From positions 1 through 64,000 of the forward strand of contig CALXUP010000004.1 in the NCBI GenBank assembly GCA_944391715.1: DNA of 64,000 bases. The letters run 5' to 3'. Positions 1 through 8,444 of this stretch are shown piece after piece. Numbering within the stretch: the first letter of the stretch is position 1; every line of letters begins with the position of its first letter. A program made the translations under genes and the position numbers. The stretch is from an uncultured Alphaproteobacteria bacterium (GTDB taxonomy: Bacteria > Pseudomonadota > Alphaproteobacteria > RF32 > CAG-239). The notes under the pieces are model-generated. The model was not told the DNA's origin, did no database searches, and was given only the letters and a program-made list of their open reading frames with translations.

Positions 1-345
1 GTCTTGGCGGTGAGGAAAGCGGCAGCCGACGAACAAGCCTTAGACGAATTGAAAGCTCTGCCCGCAGAGGGCAAGCCCCGTGGCGCAGACCGATGCGTAT
101 CTCCGCCTACAAAAAAAAGCCCGTTTAAAAACGGACTTCCCTTTATTGGCGGAGAGAGTTGCTAAGCAAAAATGACCTTAAATGTCATTTTTGTCTGCAA
201 AACCAATGATGTCTTGGCGGTGAGGAAAGCGGCAGCCGACGAACAAGCCTTAGACGAATTGAAAGCTCTGCCCGCAGAGGGCAAGCCTCATGGCGCAGAC
301 CGATGCGTATCTCCGCCTACAAAAAAGCCCGTTTGAAAACGGACT
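1..345. repeat. Direct repeat pair (1-137 and 211-345) beside tRNA-Ser
   Basis: Two nearly identical copies of about 135 bp lie 210 bp apart and differ at only a few positions. Each starts with GTCTTGGCGGTGAGGAAAGC and ends in a hairpin that reads as a Rho-independent terminator on the minus strand. In copy B (211-345) that hairpin directly follows the 3' end of the intact tRNA-Ser. In copy A (1-137) the hairpin is followed by TGGCGGAGAG at 147-156, which equals the last ten bases of the same tRNA. Copy A therefore looks like a duplicated downstream flank with a truncated tRNA end. The spacer carries a 9-bp inverted repeat (168-176 with 184-192). No protein is encoded. Copy A may continue past the window edge. 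Confidence 0.85.
321..345 (-). terminator. Rho-independent terminator of tRNA-Ser
   Basis: On the minus strand the sequence GTCCGTTT-TC-AAACGGGC is followed by six T residues, eight bases after the tRNA CCA end. The same hairpin is present in the upstream repeat copy at 113-137. Confidence 0.8.
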
Positions 346-353
346 GTTATAAA

Positions 354-443
354 TGGCGGAGAGGCAGAGATTCGAACTCTGGGTGGGATCGCTCCCACGA
401 CGGTTTTCAAGACCGCTGCATTAAACCACTCTGCCACCTCTCC
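354..443 (-). tRNA. tRNA-Ser (anticodon UGA)
   Basis: The minus strand folds as a class II tRNA of 90 nt with an encoded CCA. The acceptor stem is GGAGAGG paired with CCTCTCC, the anticodon loop contains CTTGAAA (anticodon TGA), the long variable arm is GTGGGAGCGATCCCAC, and the T-arm is AGAGTTCGAATCTCT. The long variable arm and UGA anticodon identify serine. A terminator follows. Partial copies of this tRNA lie on both sides (147-156 and 562-600). Confidence 0.95.
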
Positions 444-561
444 ATTAACACTGACTTTATTTGGACGATTTGCCTCAACCGTAACAAAGCTGCGCTTTGC
501 CGACGATATTGGCTCCTTCGCTATGGTTGCTCGCTCAGTCGCCCATCTTGCTGCGCGGCGA

Positions 562-600
562 TTTCAAGACCGCTGCATTAAACCACTCTGCCACCTCTCC
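562..600 (-). pseudogene. 5'-half fragment of tRNA-Ser
   Basis: These 39 bases are identical to positions 405-443, the 5' half of the tRNA-Ser up to the anticodon loop. Identity stops within the anticodon loop, and the sequence then changes to unrelated DNA (444-560) that separates it from the intact gene. The fragment cannot form a tRNA. A break inside the anticodon loop is a typical crossover position for tyrosine-recombinase elements, so this is probably an old attachment-site remnant. The rest of 444-786 is AT-rich and shows no gene; TATAAT at 748-753 is a possible -10 box for the next gene. Confidence 0.8.
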
Positions 601-786
601 AAAGATGCTGTGATTTACGAAAATAGTATTTAACCGAAAGCGCCGGAAAGGTCAAGCACTTTTTTTTCATTTACCATGGCTTTTATAAATATTCCGAAAA
701 ATGTTATTTTAAATTGCAAAATTAATCTTTTTTCAAACATCATCATTTATAATTACTAAAAAGTAATGATTTATAGGGTTTTGATA

Positions 787-2076
787 ATGCATATGTCCAA
801 AAGGCTCCTGCTGTTGGCAGTTTTCTTTATGTTTGGCACATCGGCCTGCACGGCTTCGCTGATTGACGAGAATCAGCCGCCGAAGGAATACGTTGTCTGG
901 CTGGAAGATCTGAAAAAGGATATGATAAAACGCGGCATATCAAAATCCACGGTAAAAAAAGTCTTTGCCCAAAATTATTATCATCCGCAGCCGGAAGCCG
1001 TCAAAATCGACCGCAAACAGTTGGAATTTGCCTTAACGTCAACAGATTACATCAACCGCATTGTCAGCAAAAAGCGGGTTGAAATCGGGCAGAAACACTA
1101 TAAAGAGCTCAAGCCGCTGCTGTCTGAAATCGGGCAAAAGTACGGCGTACAGCCGGAATATCTGATGGCCTTTTGGGGAGCGGAAACAAGCTACGGAACA
1201 ATTTTCGGAAATTTTTCAACCATCGAAGTTCTTGTCAACTTGAGCTACGACAAACGCCGTTCTCAATTTTTCAGAGAACAGCTTTACCAGGCATTAAAGA
1301 TTGTTGATACTTATAATATCGACCATACCAAGATGATCGGTTCCTGGGCCGGCGCGATGGGACATTTTCAGTTTATGCCGTCAACATTCAACGCTTATGC
1401 CGTCGATTATAACGGCGACGGTGAAATTGACATCTGGCATTCTTTTGAAGATGCCGCCGCATCGGCCGCCAATTATTTGTCGCAAATGGGCTGGGATAAA
1501 AACACGCCTTGGGGAATGCGGGTAACATTGCCATGGAACTTTGATTTTTCCCAAACCGGCCGCAGTCAGAGCAAAACCATCGCTGAATGGCAGAAACTCG
1601 GCGTAAAGGACATCAATAAAAAAGCCCTGAAACTGCCAAAGGATATGAAAGCATCGGTAATTGTGCCGGAAGGACGTAAGGGTAATGCTTATTTGCTGTT
1701 GCCGAACTTTTTCCTGATTATGAAGTGGAATCGCTCGGAAAACTACGCTCTGGCAATCGGAACCCTGGCAGACTATTTCCGCACCGGAAAAACTTGGAAA
1801 AAACTAAAAGAAGACTCGTCCGTACGGCTAAAAACCGACGACATCATCAAAGTCCAGTCGTTTATAAACCGGCTCGGCTGGTTTTCGCTGGAAGAAGACG
1901 GTCAGCTTGGCAGCAAAACGCGCCACGCCGTCAAAGAAGTTCAAAAAAAGGCAAAACTCCCGGCCGACGGATATCCTGACAGCCGGCTGCTGCAAAAAAT
2001 TAACGATTATAACCGTAAAATCGGTTTTGAGGCCGATGTAAAACCTAAAACAGCCGGACAAAAATTACACAAGTAG
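787..2076 (+). CDS. Lytic murein transglycosylase, MltB family (lipoprotein)
   Basis: This enzyme should cleave the glycan backbone of peptidoglycan between MurNAc and GlcNAc, producing 1,6-anhydro ends. The start at 787 is preferred because TAGGG lies about nine bases upstream; an in-frame ATG at 766 would extend the protein by seven residues. The N-terminus is a lipoprotein signal ending in the lipobox GTSAC. The SLT_2/MltB catalytic domain follows, with the catalytic Glu in AFWGAETSYGT and the family segment GSWAGAMGHFQFMPSTF. A peptidoglycan-binding domain (VQSFINRLGWFS...DGQLGSKTRHAV) occupies the C-terminus, a common alphaproteobacterial arrangement. It sits next to rlpA and a PBP5-type carboxypeptidase, so the three form a cell-wall group. 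Confidence 0.93.
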   Translation: MHMSKRLLLLAVFFMFGTSACTASLIDENQPPKEYVVWLEDLKKDMIKRGISKSTVKKVFAQNYYHPQPEAVKIDRKQLEFALTSTDYINRIVSKKRVEIGQKHYKELKPLLSEIGQKYGVQPEYLMAFWGAETSYGTIFGNFSTIEVLVNLSYDKRRSQFFREQLYQALKIVDTYNIDHTKMIGSWAGAMGHFQFMPSTFNAYAVDYNGDGEIDIWHSFEDAAASAANYLSQMGWDKNTPWGMRVTLPWNFDFSQTGRSQSKTIAEWQKLGVKDINKKALKLPKDMKASVIVPEGRKGNAYLLLPNFFLIMKWNRSENYALAIGTLADYFRTGKTWKKLKEDSSVRLKTDDIIKVQSFINRLGWFSLEEDGQLGSKTRHAVKEVQKKAKLPADGYPDSRLLQKINDYNRKIGFEADVKPKTAGQKLHK

Positions 2077-2148
2077 TTTTTATCGGCTTTACGAAAAACA
2101 AAAAACAGGTTAAATTAGGCAAAATGTGAAGAGGACTAAGGAACAAGA

Positions 2149-3024
2149 ATGACTTTGAACAACAAAACATTATGCAGATCAATACTTTTTTGTGCGCTGA
2201 TATTGTTAAACGCCTGTGCAACAAGCGATGAAAGCCTGAATTTGTCGCAGGATATGGTGTTTAACACCAAAGGCAGCTCATATAAGGTGGGAAAACCCTA
2301 TAAAGTAATGGGGCAATGGTACACGCCTAAAGAAGATTTTGACTACAACGAGGTCGGAATCGCCTCTTGGTACGGAAAAGATTTTCATGCAAAATATACG
2401 GCAAATGGTGAAGTCTATGATATGAACAGCTTAACCGCCGCGCATAAGACTCTGCCTCTGCCGTCCATCGTCCGCGTTACAAATTTGGAAAACGGACGCT
2501 CGCTGGTTTTGCGCATTAACGACCGCGGCCCTTTTGTCAACGGACGGATTATTGACGTATCCAAACGCGGTGCCCAGCTCCTCGGCTTTCAAAATCAGGG
2601 AACAGCCAAAGTCCGGGTAGAGGTTCTGAAAGAAGAAAGCATGCGCCTGAAACAGGCTTTGTTAAATAAAGAAGATACCCAGATTGCCGTAAGAAACACG
2701 CCGTCGCCCGCGCCAACGGCTTATACTTCTGCCGGAGACAAGATACAGGCCGTCGGAGCCGAAGCCCAATACGCCAAGGCCGTTGCCACAGAAAAGAAAA
2801 AATACTTTGTCCAGGCCGGAGCTTTTTCCAATCAGGAGATTGCCGGCAGACTGAGCCGCCGCTTAAACAGCATCGGCAACACGTTTATGTCGCCGACCAC
2901 GGTTGACGGCTGGCGTTTTTACCGTGTCCGCCTGGGGCCGTACAATACGGAAAACGATGCAAAACTGGCCTTGGCAAAAGTTCAGGGCTATGGCGTTGCA
3001 GAGGCAACAATCATAAAAGACTAA
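2149..3024 (+). CDS. rlpA: Septal ring lytic transglycosylase RlpA family lipoprotein
   Basis: RlpA binds denuded glycan strands at the septum and in some species cleaves them. The signal peptide ends in LLNACA, a lipobox, so the mature protein is probably an outer-membrane lipoprotein. A double-psi beta-barrel domain (residues about 70-155) carries GIASWYG, the invariant LTAAHKTLPLPS and RINDRGPF. A SPOR domain, which recognises septal peptidoglycan, occupies the C-terminal 80 residues (KKYFVQAGAFSNQEIA...YRVRLGPY). AAGAGGACTAAGG lies upstream of the ATG. The rlpA - carboxypeptidase - tmk - holB order is classic for Alphaproteobacteria. Confidence 0.95.
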   Translation: MTLNNKTLCRSILFCALILLNACATSDESLNLSQDMVFNTKGSSYKVGKPYKVMGQWYTPKEDFDYNEVGIASWYGKDFHAKYTANGEVYDMNSLTAAHKTLPLPSIVRVTNLENGRSLVLRINDRGPFVNGRIIDVSKRGAQLLGFQNQGTAKVRVEVLKEESMRLKQALLNKEDTQIAVRNTPSPAPTAYTSAGDKIQAVGAEAQYAKAVATEKKKYFVQAGAFSNQEIAGRLSRRLNSIGNTFMSPTTVDGWRFYRVRLGPYNTENDAKLALAKVQGYGVAEATIIKD

Positions 3025-3043
3025 AATGAAGAAGGATTATAAG

Positions 3044-4198
3044 ATGTCATCCAAAAGCAGATTATATATTTCAACAATTATTTTCAGCGGAATGCTCTTT
3101 GGCGCCGTTTCTGCACAGGCTATCGAAACAAAAGCCAAAAACCTCATCCTGATAGACTATGAAACCGGTCAGACCTTAACGGCTAAAGATGCCCAGAGGA
3201 TGATACCGCCGGCCTCAATGAGCAAGTTGATGACAATTTATATGGTCTTTGAAAAAATAAAAGACGGCTCGCTCTCTCTGGACGACACTTTCACGGTGAG
3301 CGAAAACGCCTGGCGCAAAGGCGGAGCAGCCAGCGGAAGCTCTACCATGTTCCTTTCAATAGGAGAAAAAGTCCGGGTAGAAGACCTGATTAAAGGGATG
3401 ATTATCCAATCCGGCAACGACGCCTGCATTGTCGCGGCTGAAAATTTGGCCGGCAGTGAAGAAGACTTCGCAGAAGAAATGAACAAAAAAGCCCGCGCTT
3501 TGGGGCTGAACAACAGTTCCTTTGTCAATGCCACCGGATGGCCGCACCCTGATCAGCGTATGTCGGTTGAAGACTTGGCCAAGCTGGCCCGCCGTCTGAT
3601 TTCCGAATTTCCGGAATATTACCATATTTTCTCTGAGAAAAACTTTACGCATAACAACATCAAACAAGGCAACCGCAATCCGCTTTTATATTCAATGCCT
3701 TATGCCGACGGCCTGAAAACCGGACACACCGAAGAAGCCGGATTTTGCCTGGTCGGTTCGGCCAAGAAAGATAACCGCCGGTTAATCAGCGTAATGTCCG
3801 GATTAAAGAGCAATAAGGAACGCTCTGAAGAAGCCGAGAAAATTATGAACTGGGGTTTCCGGGAATTTGACAACTACACCATGCTGACCGCAGGACAAAA
3901 AATTGCCGATATTCCGGTCTGGTTCGGCAAGGACAACACTGTCGGCCTGGTTGTAGGGGAAAAAGTCCGCAATACACTGCAAAAAAGCAAAATAAACAAG
4001 GTCAAAATGACCGCAATTTATGACAAACCCGTCCAGGCGCCGATAAAGAAAGGCGACCGGCTGGGCGTTGTGAAAATAGAAATCCCCGGTCAGCCTCAGA
4101 CTGAAATTCCGCTGCTTGCCGATAAAGATGTCGAAAAGCTCGGGTTCTTTGGCAAAATCGCCGAAAACTTCAGATATATTCTGTTTGGGAAAAACTGA
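3044..4198 (+). CDS. D-alanyl-D-alanine carboxypeptidase (PBP5 type, peptidase S11)
   Basis: It removes the terminal D-Ala from peptidoglycan pentapeptides in the periplasm. All three active-site motifs of serine beta-lactamase-fold enzymes are present: SMSK (SxxK), SGN in QSGNDAC, and KTG in LKTGHTEEAG. A cleavable signal peptide ends near SAQA. The PBP5 C-terminal beta-rich domain follows (AIYDKPVQAPIKKGDRLG), and the end is amphipathic (FFGKIAENFRYILFG), as expected for membrane anchoring. The start at 3044 is chosen because AGAAGGA lies upstream of it; the in-frame ATG at 3026 has no ribosome site. The stop overlaps the tmk start by one base, indicating coupling. Confidence 0.95.
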   Translation: MSSKSRLYISTIIFSGMLFGAVSAQAIETKAKNLILIDYETGQTLTAKDAQRMIPPASMSKLMTIYMVFEKIKDGSLSLDDTFTVSENAWRKGGAASGSSTMFLSIGEKVRVEDLIKGMIIQSGNDACIVAAENLAGSEEDFAEEMNKKARALGLNNSSFVNATGWPHPDQRMSVEDLAKLARRLISEFPEYYHIFSEKNFTHNNIKQGNRNPLLYSMPYADGLKTGHTEEAGFCLVGSAKKDNRRLISVMSGLKSNKERSEEAEKIMNWGFREFDNYTMLTAGQKIADIPVWFGKDNTVGLVVGEKVRNTLQKSKINKVKMTAIYDKPVQAPIKKGDRLGVVKIEIPGQPQTEIPLLADKDVEKLGFFGKIAENFRYILFGKN

Positions 4199-4866
4199 TG
4201 AACGGCGGCAAAGGTCTTTTCATAACTTTTGAAGGCGGAGAAGGAACGGGAAAATCCACTCAGGTAAAGCTGTTGTCGCAAACCCTGACCGAAGCGGGAA
4301 TTGCCAACATAACGACAAAAGAGCCCGGCGGCACGGAAATCGGCCAGGAATTGCGTCAAATACTGGTAACCGGAGATAAAGACAAATGCGATGCCGTTGC
4401 CGAAGCTTTGCTTTATTATGCCGACCGCCGCATTCATCTGACCCGGAAAATCTGGCCGGCTTTGGAAAAGGGCTGCTGGGTTTTAAGCGACCGTTTTGCC
4501 GATTCGACCGTAGCTTACCAATATTACGGATACAACAAACGCATTTCGCAAGAAATGCTAAACGACTTGTACCGGATGGCCGTCGGCAGTTTTAAGCCGG
4601 ATATGACCATCCTTCTGGATATAGATCCCCGCATCGGCCTGGAACGTTCATTAAAAAAAGCGCAGGGAATGTCTGTAAAAGAAACCCGGCATGAAAGCCG
4701 CGGTATTGAATTTCATAACAATCTGAGGGCAGGGTATCTTGAAATGGCCGCCCGGGAGCCGGAACGTTTTGTTGTTCTGAATGCCGACAAAAGCATTGAA
4801 GACTTGCATAAAGATATCGTAAAAAATGTCAGCGAAAGGTTTGGGCTCAGTTTATGCCGGAAGTAG
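4198..4866 (+). CDS. tmk: Thymidylate kinase
   Basis: It phosphorylates dTMP to dTDP with ATP. The P-loop is GGEGTGKST near the N-terminus, followed by the TMP-binding KEPGGTEIGQELR and the DRFADSTVAYQYYG segment typical of TMPK. The length of 222 aa is normal. The ATG overlaps the upstream stop (TGATG), and the 3' end overlaps holB by 13 bases. Confidence 0.97.
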   Translation: MNGGKGLFITFEGGEGTGKSTQVKLLSQTLTEAGIANITTKEPGGTEIGQELRQILVTGDKDKCDAVAEALLYYADRRIHLTRKIWPALEKGCWVLSDRFADSTVAYQYYGYNKRISQEMLNDLYRMAVGSFKPDMTILLDIDPRIGLERSLKKAQGMSVKETRHESRGIEFHNNLRAGYLEMAAREPERFVVLNADKSIEDLHKDIVKNVSERFGLSLCRK

Positions 4867-5915
4867 GAGAAACATATATTACCCCGCGAACCAATCCCTT
4901 TTTGCTCGGGCATGAGGAAGCGGAGAAATTTCTGTTAGAAGCCTGGAAAAACAATTCCCTGCACAATTCCTGGCTCTTTTCGGGCATTGAAGGAATCGGC
5001 AAAGCCACGCTGGCCTACAAATTCGCCCGTTTTCTGCTGAGCGCTGACCAGACGAAAAAAGAACAGTATACTTCGCTGAACGTTACGCCCGATGATAAAG
5101 TCTTCAAGCTTGTTGCCAACAATTCTCACCCGGATTTAAAAATCATTGAACGGGATTATACCGATACAGACCGCAAAAAAATCCTGAAAGCCATCAAAGA
5201 CGGCGAACAGTTATCAGACGAGGAACTGCAGGGGCTGAAACGTTCTGCCTTTATCCGGGTGGATGATGTCCGAACAATCAACGAATTTCTGTCAAAACAT
5301 TCTTCTCAGGACGGTTGGCGGGTTGTTATTGTCGACAGCATTGATGATATGAATGCGTCCAGTGCCAATGCGATTTTAAAAATTCTGGAAGAACCGCCGC
5401 ACAAAACAGTTTTGATGCTGATAAGCCACAACCCGAACCGTCTGCTGCCGACCATAAAATCCCGCTGTGCAAAACTGAACCTAAAACCGCTGAGCGATGC
5501 CAATCTTGCGTCATTACTGCGCCGCTACCGTCCGGAAATGAAAGAAAACGAAATAAAAGAACTGACGGCAATTTGCTCCGGCAGCATCGGAAAAGCGCTG
5601 AATTACGCAGACAATAACGCTTTGGCCCGTTACCACGAACTGGAAAAACTCATTATGTCCGGCAATGCGTTCAAATTGTCCGAACTTCTGAATTTCTGCG
5701 ACCGTGCTGTTGCTGACGAAGACAGTTATGAGCTGGCTAAAAGTCTGCTGTTAAAAATCATCCGCAGCCTCATAACCGACCGGCCGGAGAAAATAGAAGA
5801 AATATCGGCCAGCTGGGACGAAACTTTAAAAACCTTCAACGAAACCGAGAGCCTGAATCTCGATAAAAAACAGGCATTAATAACCATTATAAGCAACTTA
5901 TGCAAGAGGATATAA
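4854..5915 (+). CDS. holB: DNA polymerase III subunit delta' (clamp loader)
   Basis: The delta' subunit of the clamp-loading complex belongs to the AAA+ clan. The Walker A-like segment is SGIEGIGKATLAYKFARFL. ILKILEEPPHKTVLMLIS and SHNPNRLLPTIKSRCAKLNLKPL match the sensor-1 and SRC regions of clamp-loader subunits. In most Alphaproteobacteria metG (methionyl-tRNA synthetase) follows holB; here tatD follows after one base, so metG is not in this operon. Confidence 0.93.
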   Translation: MPEVGETYITPRTNPFLLGHEEAEKFLLEAWKNNSLHNSWLFSGIEGIGKATLAYKFARFLLSADQTKKEQYTSLNVTPDDKVFKLVANNSHPDLKIIERDYTDTDRKKILKAIKDGEQLSDEELQGLKRSAFIRVDDVRTINEFLSKHSSQDGWRVVIVDSIDDMNASSANAILKILEEPPHKTVLMLISHNPNRLLPTIKSRCAKLNLKPLSDANLASLLRRYRPEMKENEIKELTAICSGSIGKALNYADNNALARYHELEKLIMSGNAFKLSELLNFCDRAVADEDSYELAKSLLLKIIRSLITDRPEKIEEISASWDETLKTFNETESLNLDKKQALITIISNLCKRI

Positions 5916-5916
5916 A

Positions 5917-6711
5917 ATGTTAATTGACAGTCACTGTCATCTTGATTTTAACGATTTTGAAGACGACTTTGAAGAAATTTTGGCCCGGGCAAGAGAAAAC
6001 GGCATAACCGCAATGCTTAACGCCGGCAACAATATCGGCGAACTGGAAAACCAGTTAAAAATCTCGGAAAGATATCCGTTTATTTATACCGCAGTCGGTG
6101 TTCATCCGCATAACGCCGCCGAATATCCGGAAATCAAAGCCGCAGATTTTATTGAAAAATCAGCACACAAAAAAGTTGTCGGCATCGGAGAATGCGGACT
6201 GGATTACTACTACGATTATTCACCCAAAAATATCCAGCAGAAGGTCTTTATTGAACAGATTAAAGCCGCTCAGCAGACCGGGCTGCCGCTGATTGTTCAT
6301 ACCAGAGATGCTGATGATGATACAATTTCAATTTTGGGAGATTATTATAAAAAAGAGCCGTTCAGCGGAGAAATCCATTGTTTTTCCACCTCTAAAAAAC
6401 TGGCTGACTTTGCTTTGTCCATCGGATTTTACATCTCGGCATCGGGCATCATAACGTTTAACCGCTCGGCCGATTTGAGGGATATTTTCAAAGAAATACC
6501 GACGGATCGCCTGCTGATAGAAACAGACTCTCCCTTTTTGGCGCCCATCCCGTTGCGTGGCCGCCGCAACGAACCGTCTTTCATTATTCATACGGCAGAA
6601 AAACTGGCTCAGTTAAAAGAACTGCCGTTTGACAAACTGGCTCAGATAACCTCGGACAATTTCTATCGTTTGTTCCGCAAAGCCAGCGACAAAGGGAGAT
6701 ATGAGTACTAA
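5917..6711 (+). CDS. tatD: TatD family metal-dependent DNase/hydrolase
   Basis: This is a TIM-barrel metallohydrolase of the amidohydrolase clan; characterised TatD proteins are 3'-5' exonucleases. Metal ligands are visible in DSHCHLDF (HxH), GIGECGLDYYYD (Glu), VHTRDA and IHCFS (His), and LLIETDSPFLAP (Asp). The length of 264 aa is normal. It starts one base after holB and overlaps the next gene by 11 bases, so it is clearly in the operon. Confidence 0.95.
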   Translation: MLIDSHCHLDFNDFEDDFEEILARARENGITAMLNAGNNIGELENQLKISERYPFIYTAVGVHPHNAAEYPEIKAADFIEKSAHKKVVGIGECGLDYYYDYSPKNIQQKVFIEQIKAAQQTGLPLIVHTRDADDDTISILGDYYKKEPFSGEIHCFSTSKKLADFALSIGFYISASGIITFNRSADLRDIFKEIPTDRLLIETDSPFLAPIPLRGRRNEPSFIIHTAEKLAQLKELPFDKLAQITSDNFYRLFRKASDKGRYEY

Positions 6712-7498
6712 AATGAGAAAGATAACTTTTCTGGGCAGCGGAGCTGCTCCGGGGGTTCCGTCGTTATGCTGCGGCTTTGGCGACTGCGATCCTACAAACC
6801 CCAAAAACATTCGTTCCCGCACGTCGACCTATATTGAATACGACGGCATAAAAATCCTGATAGATACGTCGCCGGATTTGCGGTGGCAGCTCATAAACAA
6901 TAATATCCGCCGTTTAGACGGCATATTATATACTCACGTCCATGCCGACCATCTTCACGGCATCGATGAACTGCGGGAAATCAACCGTCTGACCGGAGAA
7001 AGCCTGAATTACTATGCTACGGCCTTCAGCAACGCTCATATTGAAGAACGCTTTTCTTACCTGATTGCCCAAAAGCAAAAAAGCTGCGACGTTATCCGCC
7101 GGCCGAGCCTTATTTCCAATCTGATAACCCCGAATGAGCCTTTCTTTATCAAAGGACTGAAGATTACGCCGCTCAAGCTTTTAGGGCACAATATCGAAAG
7201 CGTGGGCTACGCCTTCAATGACGGCGAACTTGTATACGTTGCCGACTTCAAAAGCCTTGACGACAGTGTGTTTGATATGATAAAAAAGACGCCTGCTTTA
7301 TTGGTAATGCCGTTAACCACGCCTTTCGGCCAGCAGTTTCATGCCGGATTGGACGAAGTGCTGGAATACATTGCCCGGATAAAGCCGCAAAAAGCCGTTT
7401 TAAACCATATGGCTTCAGAATGCGATTATGATGCAATAAACAAAGCAACGCCGGAAAACGTTGAACCGGCCTATGATAATCTGAGTATCGAATTTTAA
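6701..7498 (+). CDS. MBL-fold metallohydrolase, PhnP-like
   Basis: A metallo-beta-lactamase-fold phosphodiesterase-like enzyme. The metal motif is HVHADHLHG (HxHxDH), followed by ADFKS and the terminal LNHMASEC. The N-terminal GSGAAPGVP...CCGFGDC and the DPTNPKN segment match the PhnP-like family that follows tatD in most Alphaproteobacteria. PhnP proper acts on cyclic phosphodiesters; the substrate here is not known. GGGAGA lies before both possible starts (6701 and 6713). Confidence 0.9.
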   Translation: MSTKMRKITFLGSGAAPGVPSLCCGFGDCDPTNPKNIRSRTSTYIEYDGIKILIDTSPDLRWQLINNNIRRLDGILYTHVHADHLHGIDELREINRLTGESLNYYATAFSNAHIEERFSYLIAQKQKSCDVIRRPSLISNLITPNEPFFIKGLKITPLKLLGHNIESVGYAFNDGELVYVADFKSLDDSVFDMIKKTPALLVMPLTTPFGQQFHAGLDEVLEYIARIKPQKAVLNHMASECDYDAINKATPENVEPAYDNLSIEF

Positions 7499-7517
7499 CA
7501 AAGAAAGGGCAAGAAAC

Positions 7518-8378
7518 ATGCTGTGCATTTACCATATTGCAGACCACGACGGAAAAGGAGCCGCCGGCATTGTCCGCAGCCAATATCCGGACGCCGAATT
7601 TTACGGCTTTAACCACGATATGGAAATTCCTTATGACAAAATCAAAGAACACGACCAGATTGTCATCTGTGACATTGCTTTGCCTGTCGAATATATGTTT
7701 GAGCTGAACCAAACCAAAGACCTGACCTGGATTGACCACCATATTTCAGTTATTAACGAATACGAGCGCCTGATGTCCGACGGCAAACACACGGCGATCA
7801 AAGGACTGCGCCGGGTCGGGACGGCGGCAATGGTCTTAACCTGGGAATACTTTTATCCCGGACAGCCTGTTCCCGAAGGGATAAAACTGCTCGGACTGAA
7901 TGACTTGTTTGACCTGAAAGACCCCCGCGTCCGTCCGTTTGAATACGCCATCCAGTCTTTAGGCGTCAACCGCCCGACAGATCCGATTTGGCAGCAGTTG
8001 ATTAACAACGAAATCGACATTGACGAAATGGTCAGAAAAGGAGAGGGCATATTATCCTGGATAAAAATCCGCAACTACCGCCTGGTTCGGACATTGGCCT
8101 TTGAAAGCCGTTATATGGGATATCGCTGCATCTGTGCCAATATGCCGCAGGGCTATTCCGAATTCTTTGATTCCGTCGATAATCTCAATGAATATGACAT
8201 AATGATTAATTTCTATATGGATAAAAACAACAAATGGAAGATGACCTTTTACTCCGAAAAAGAAATTGACGTTTCAAAAATTGCCGAGAGTTTTGGCGGA
8301 GGAGGGCATTTTCATGCCGCCGGCGCTTCCGGTCTGAACAAGCTTCCCGAATTTTTGTCCGCCGGTCTAAAAAAATAG
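7518..8378 (+). CDS. DHH/DHHA1 phosphoesterase
   Basis: A member of the DHH superfamily, which includes nanoRNases, c-di-AMP phosphodiesterases and pAp phosphatases. Motif I is ADHDGKGAAGIV, motif III is WIDHHISV, and the DHHA1 domain ends with FGGGGHFHAAGA. At 286 aa it is a stand-alone enzyme without a CBS or membrane domain. A short oligonucleotide substrate is plausible but cannot be read from sequence. AAGAAAGGGC supplies the ribosome site, 19 bases after the MBL gene. Confidence 0.88.
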   Translation: MLCIYHIADHDGKGAAGIVRSQYPDAEFYGFNHDMEIPYDKIKEHDQIVICDIALPVEYMFELNQTKDLTWIDHHISVINEYERLMSDGKHTAIKGLRRVGTAAMVLTWEYFYPGQPVPEGIKLLGLNDLFDLKDPRVRPFEYAIQSLGVNRPTDPIWQQLINNEIDIDEMVRKGEGILSWIKIRNYRLVRTLAFESRYMGYRCICANMPQGYSEFFDSVDNLNEYDIMINFYMDKNNKWKMTFYSEKEIDVSKIAESFGGGGHFHAAGASGLNKLPEFLSAGLKK

Positions 8379-8384
8379 TTTTAA

Positions 8385-8440
8385 TTGAAAAGCTCTGTTT
8401 TCTCCTTATATATGGCTTATCTGTCATTATAAGGAGAAAA
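8385..8440 (+). promoter_or_regulatory. Promoter with 13-bp inverted repeat covering the Shine-Dalgarno
   Basis: TTTTCTCCTTATA (8398-8410) and TATAAGGAGAAAA (8428-8440) form a perfect 13-bp inverted repeat with a 17-base loop. The right arm contains the AAGGAG ribosome site of the Fe-ADH gene. A possible promoter overlaps it: TTGAAA (8385-8390), 16 bases, TATATA (8407-8412). If that promoter is used, the left arm is not transcribed and the repeat would act as an operator; in readthrough transcripts it would form a hairpin that hides the ribosome site. Confidence 0.65.
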
Positions 8441-8444
8441 TTTT

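Noticed and set aside
303-581. 92-codon plus-strand frame across the tRNA-Ser
   Set aside because: It reads through the antisense of the tRNA and its partial copy; there is no ribosome site.
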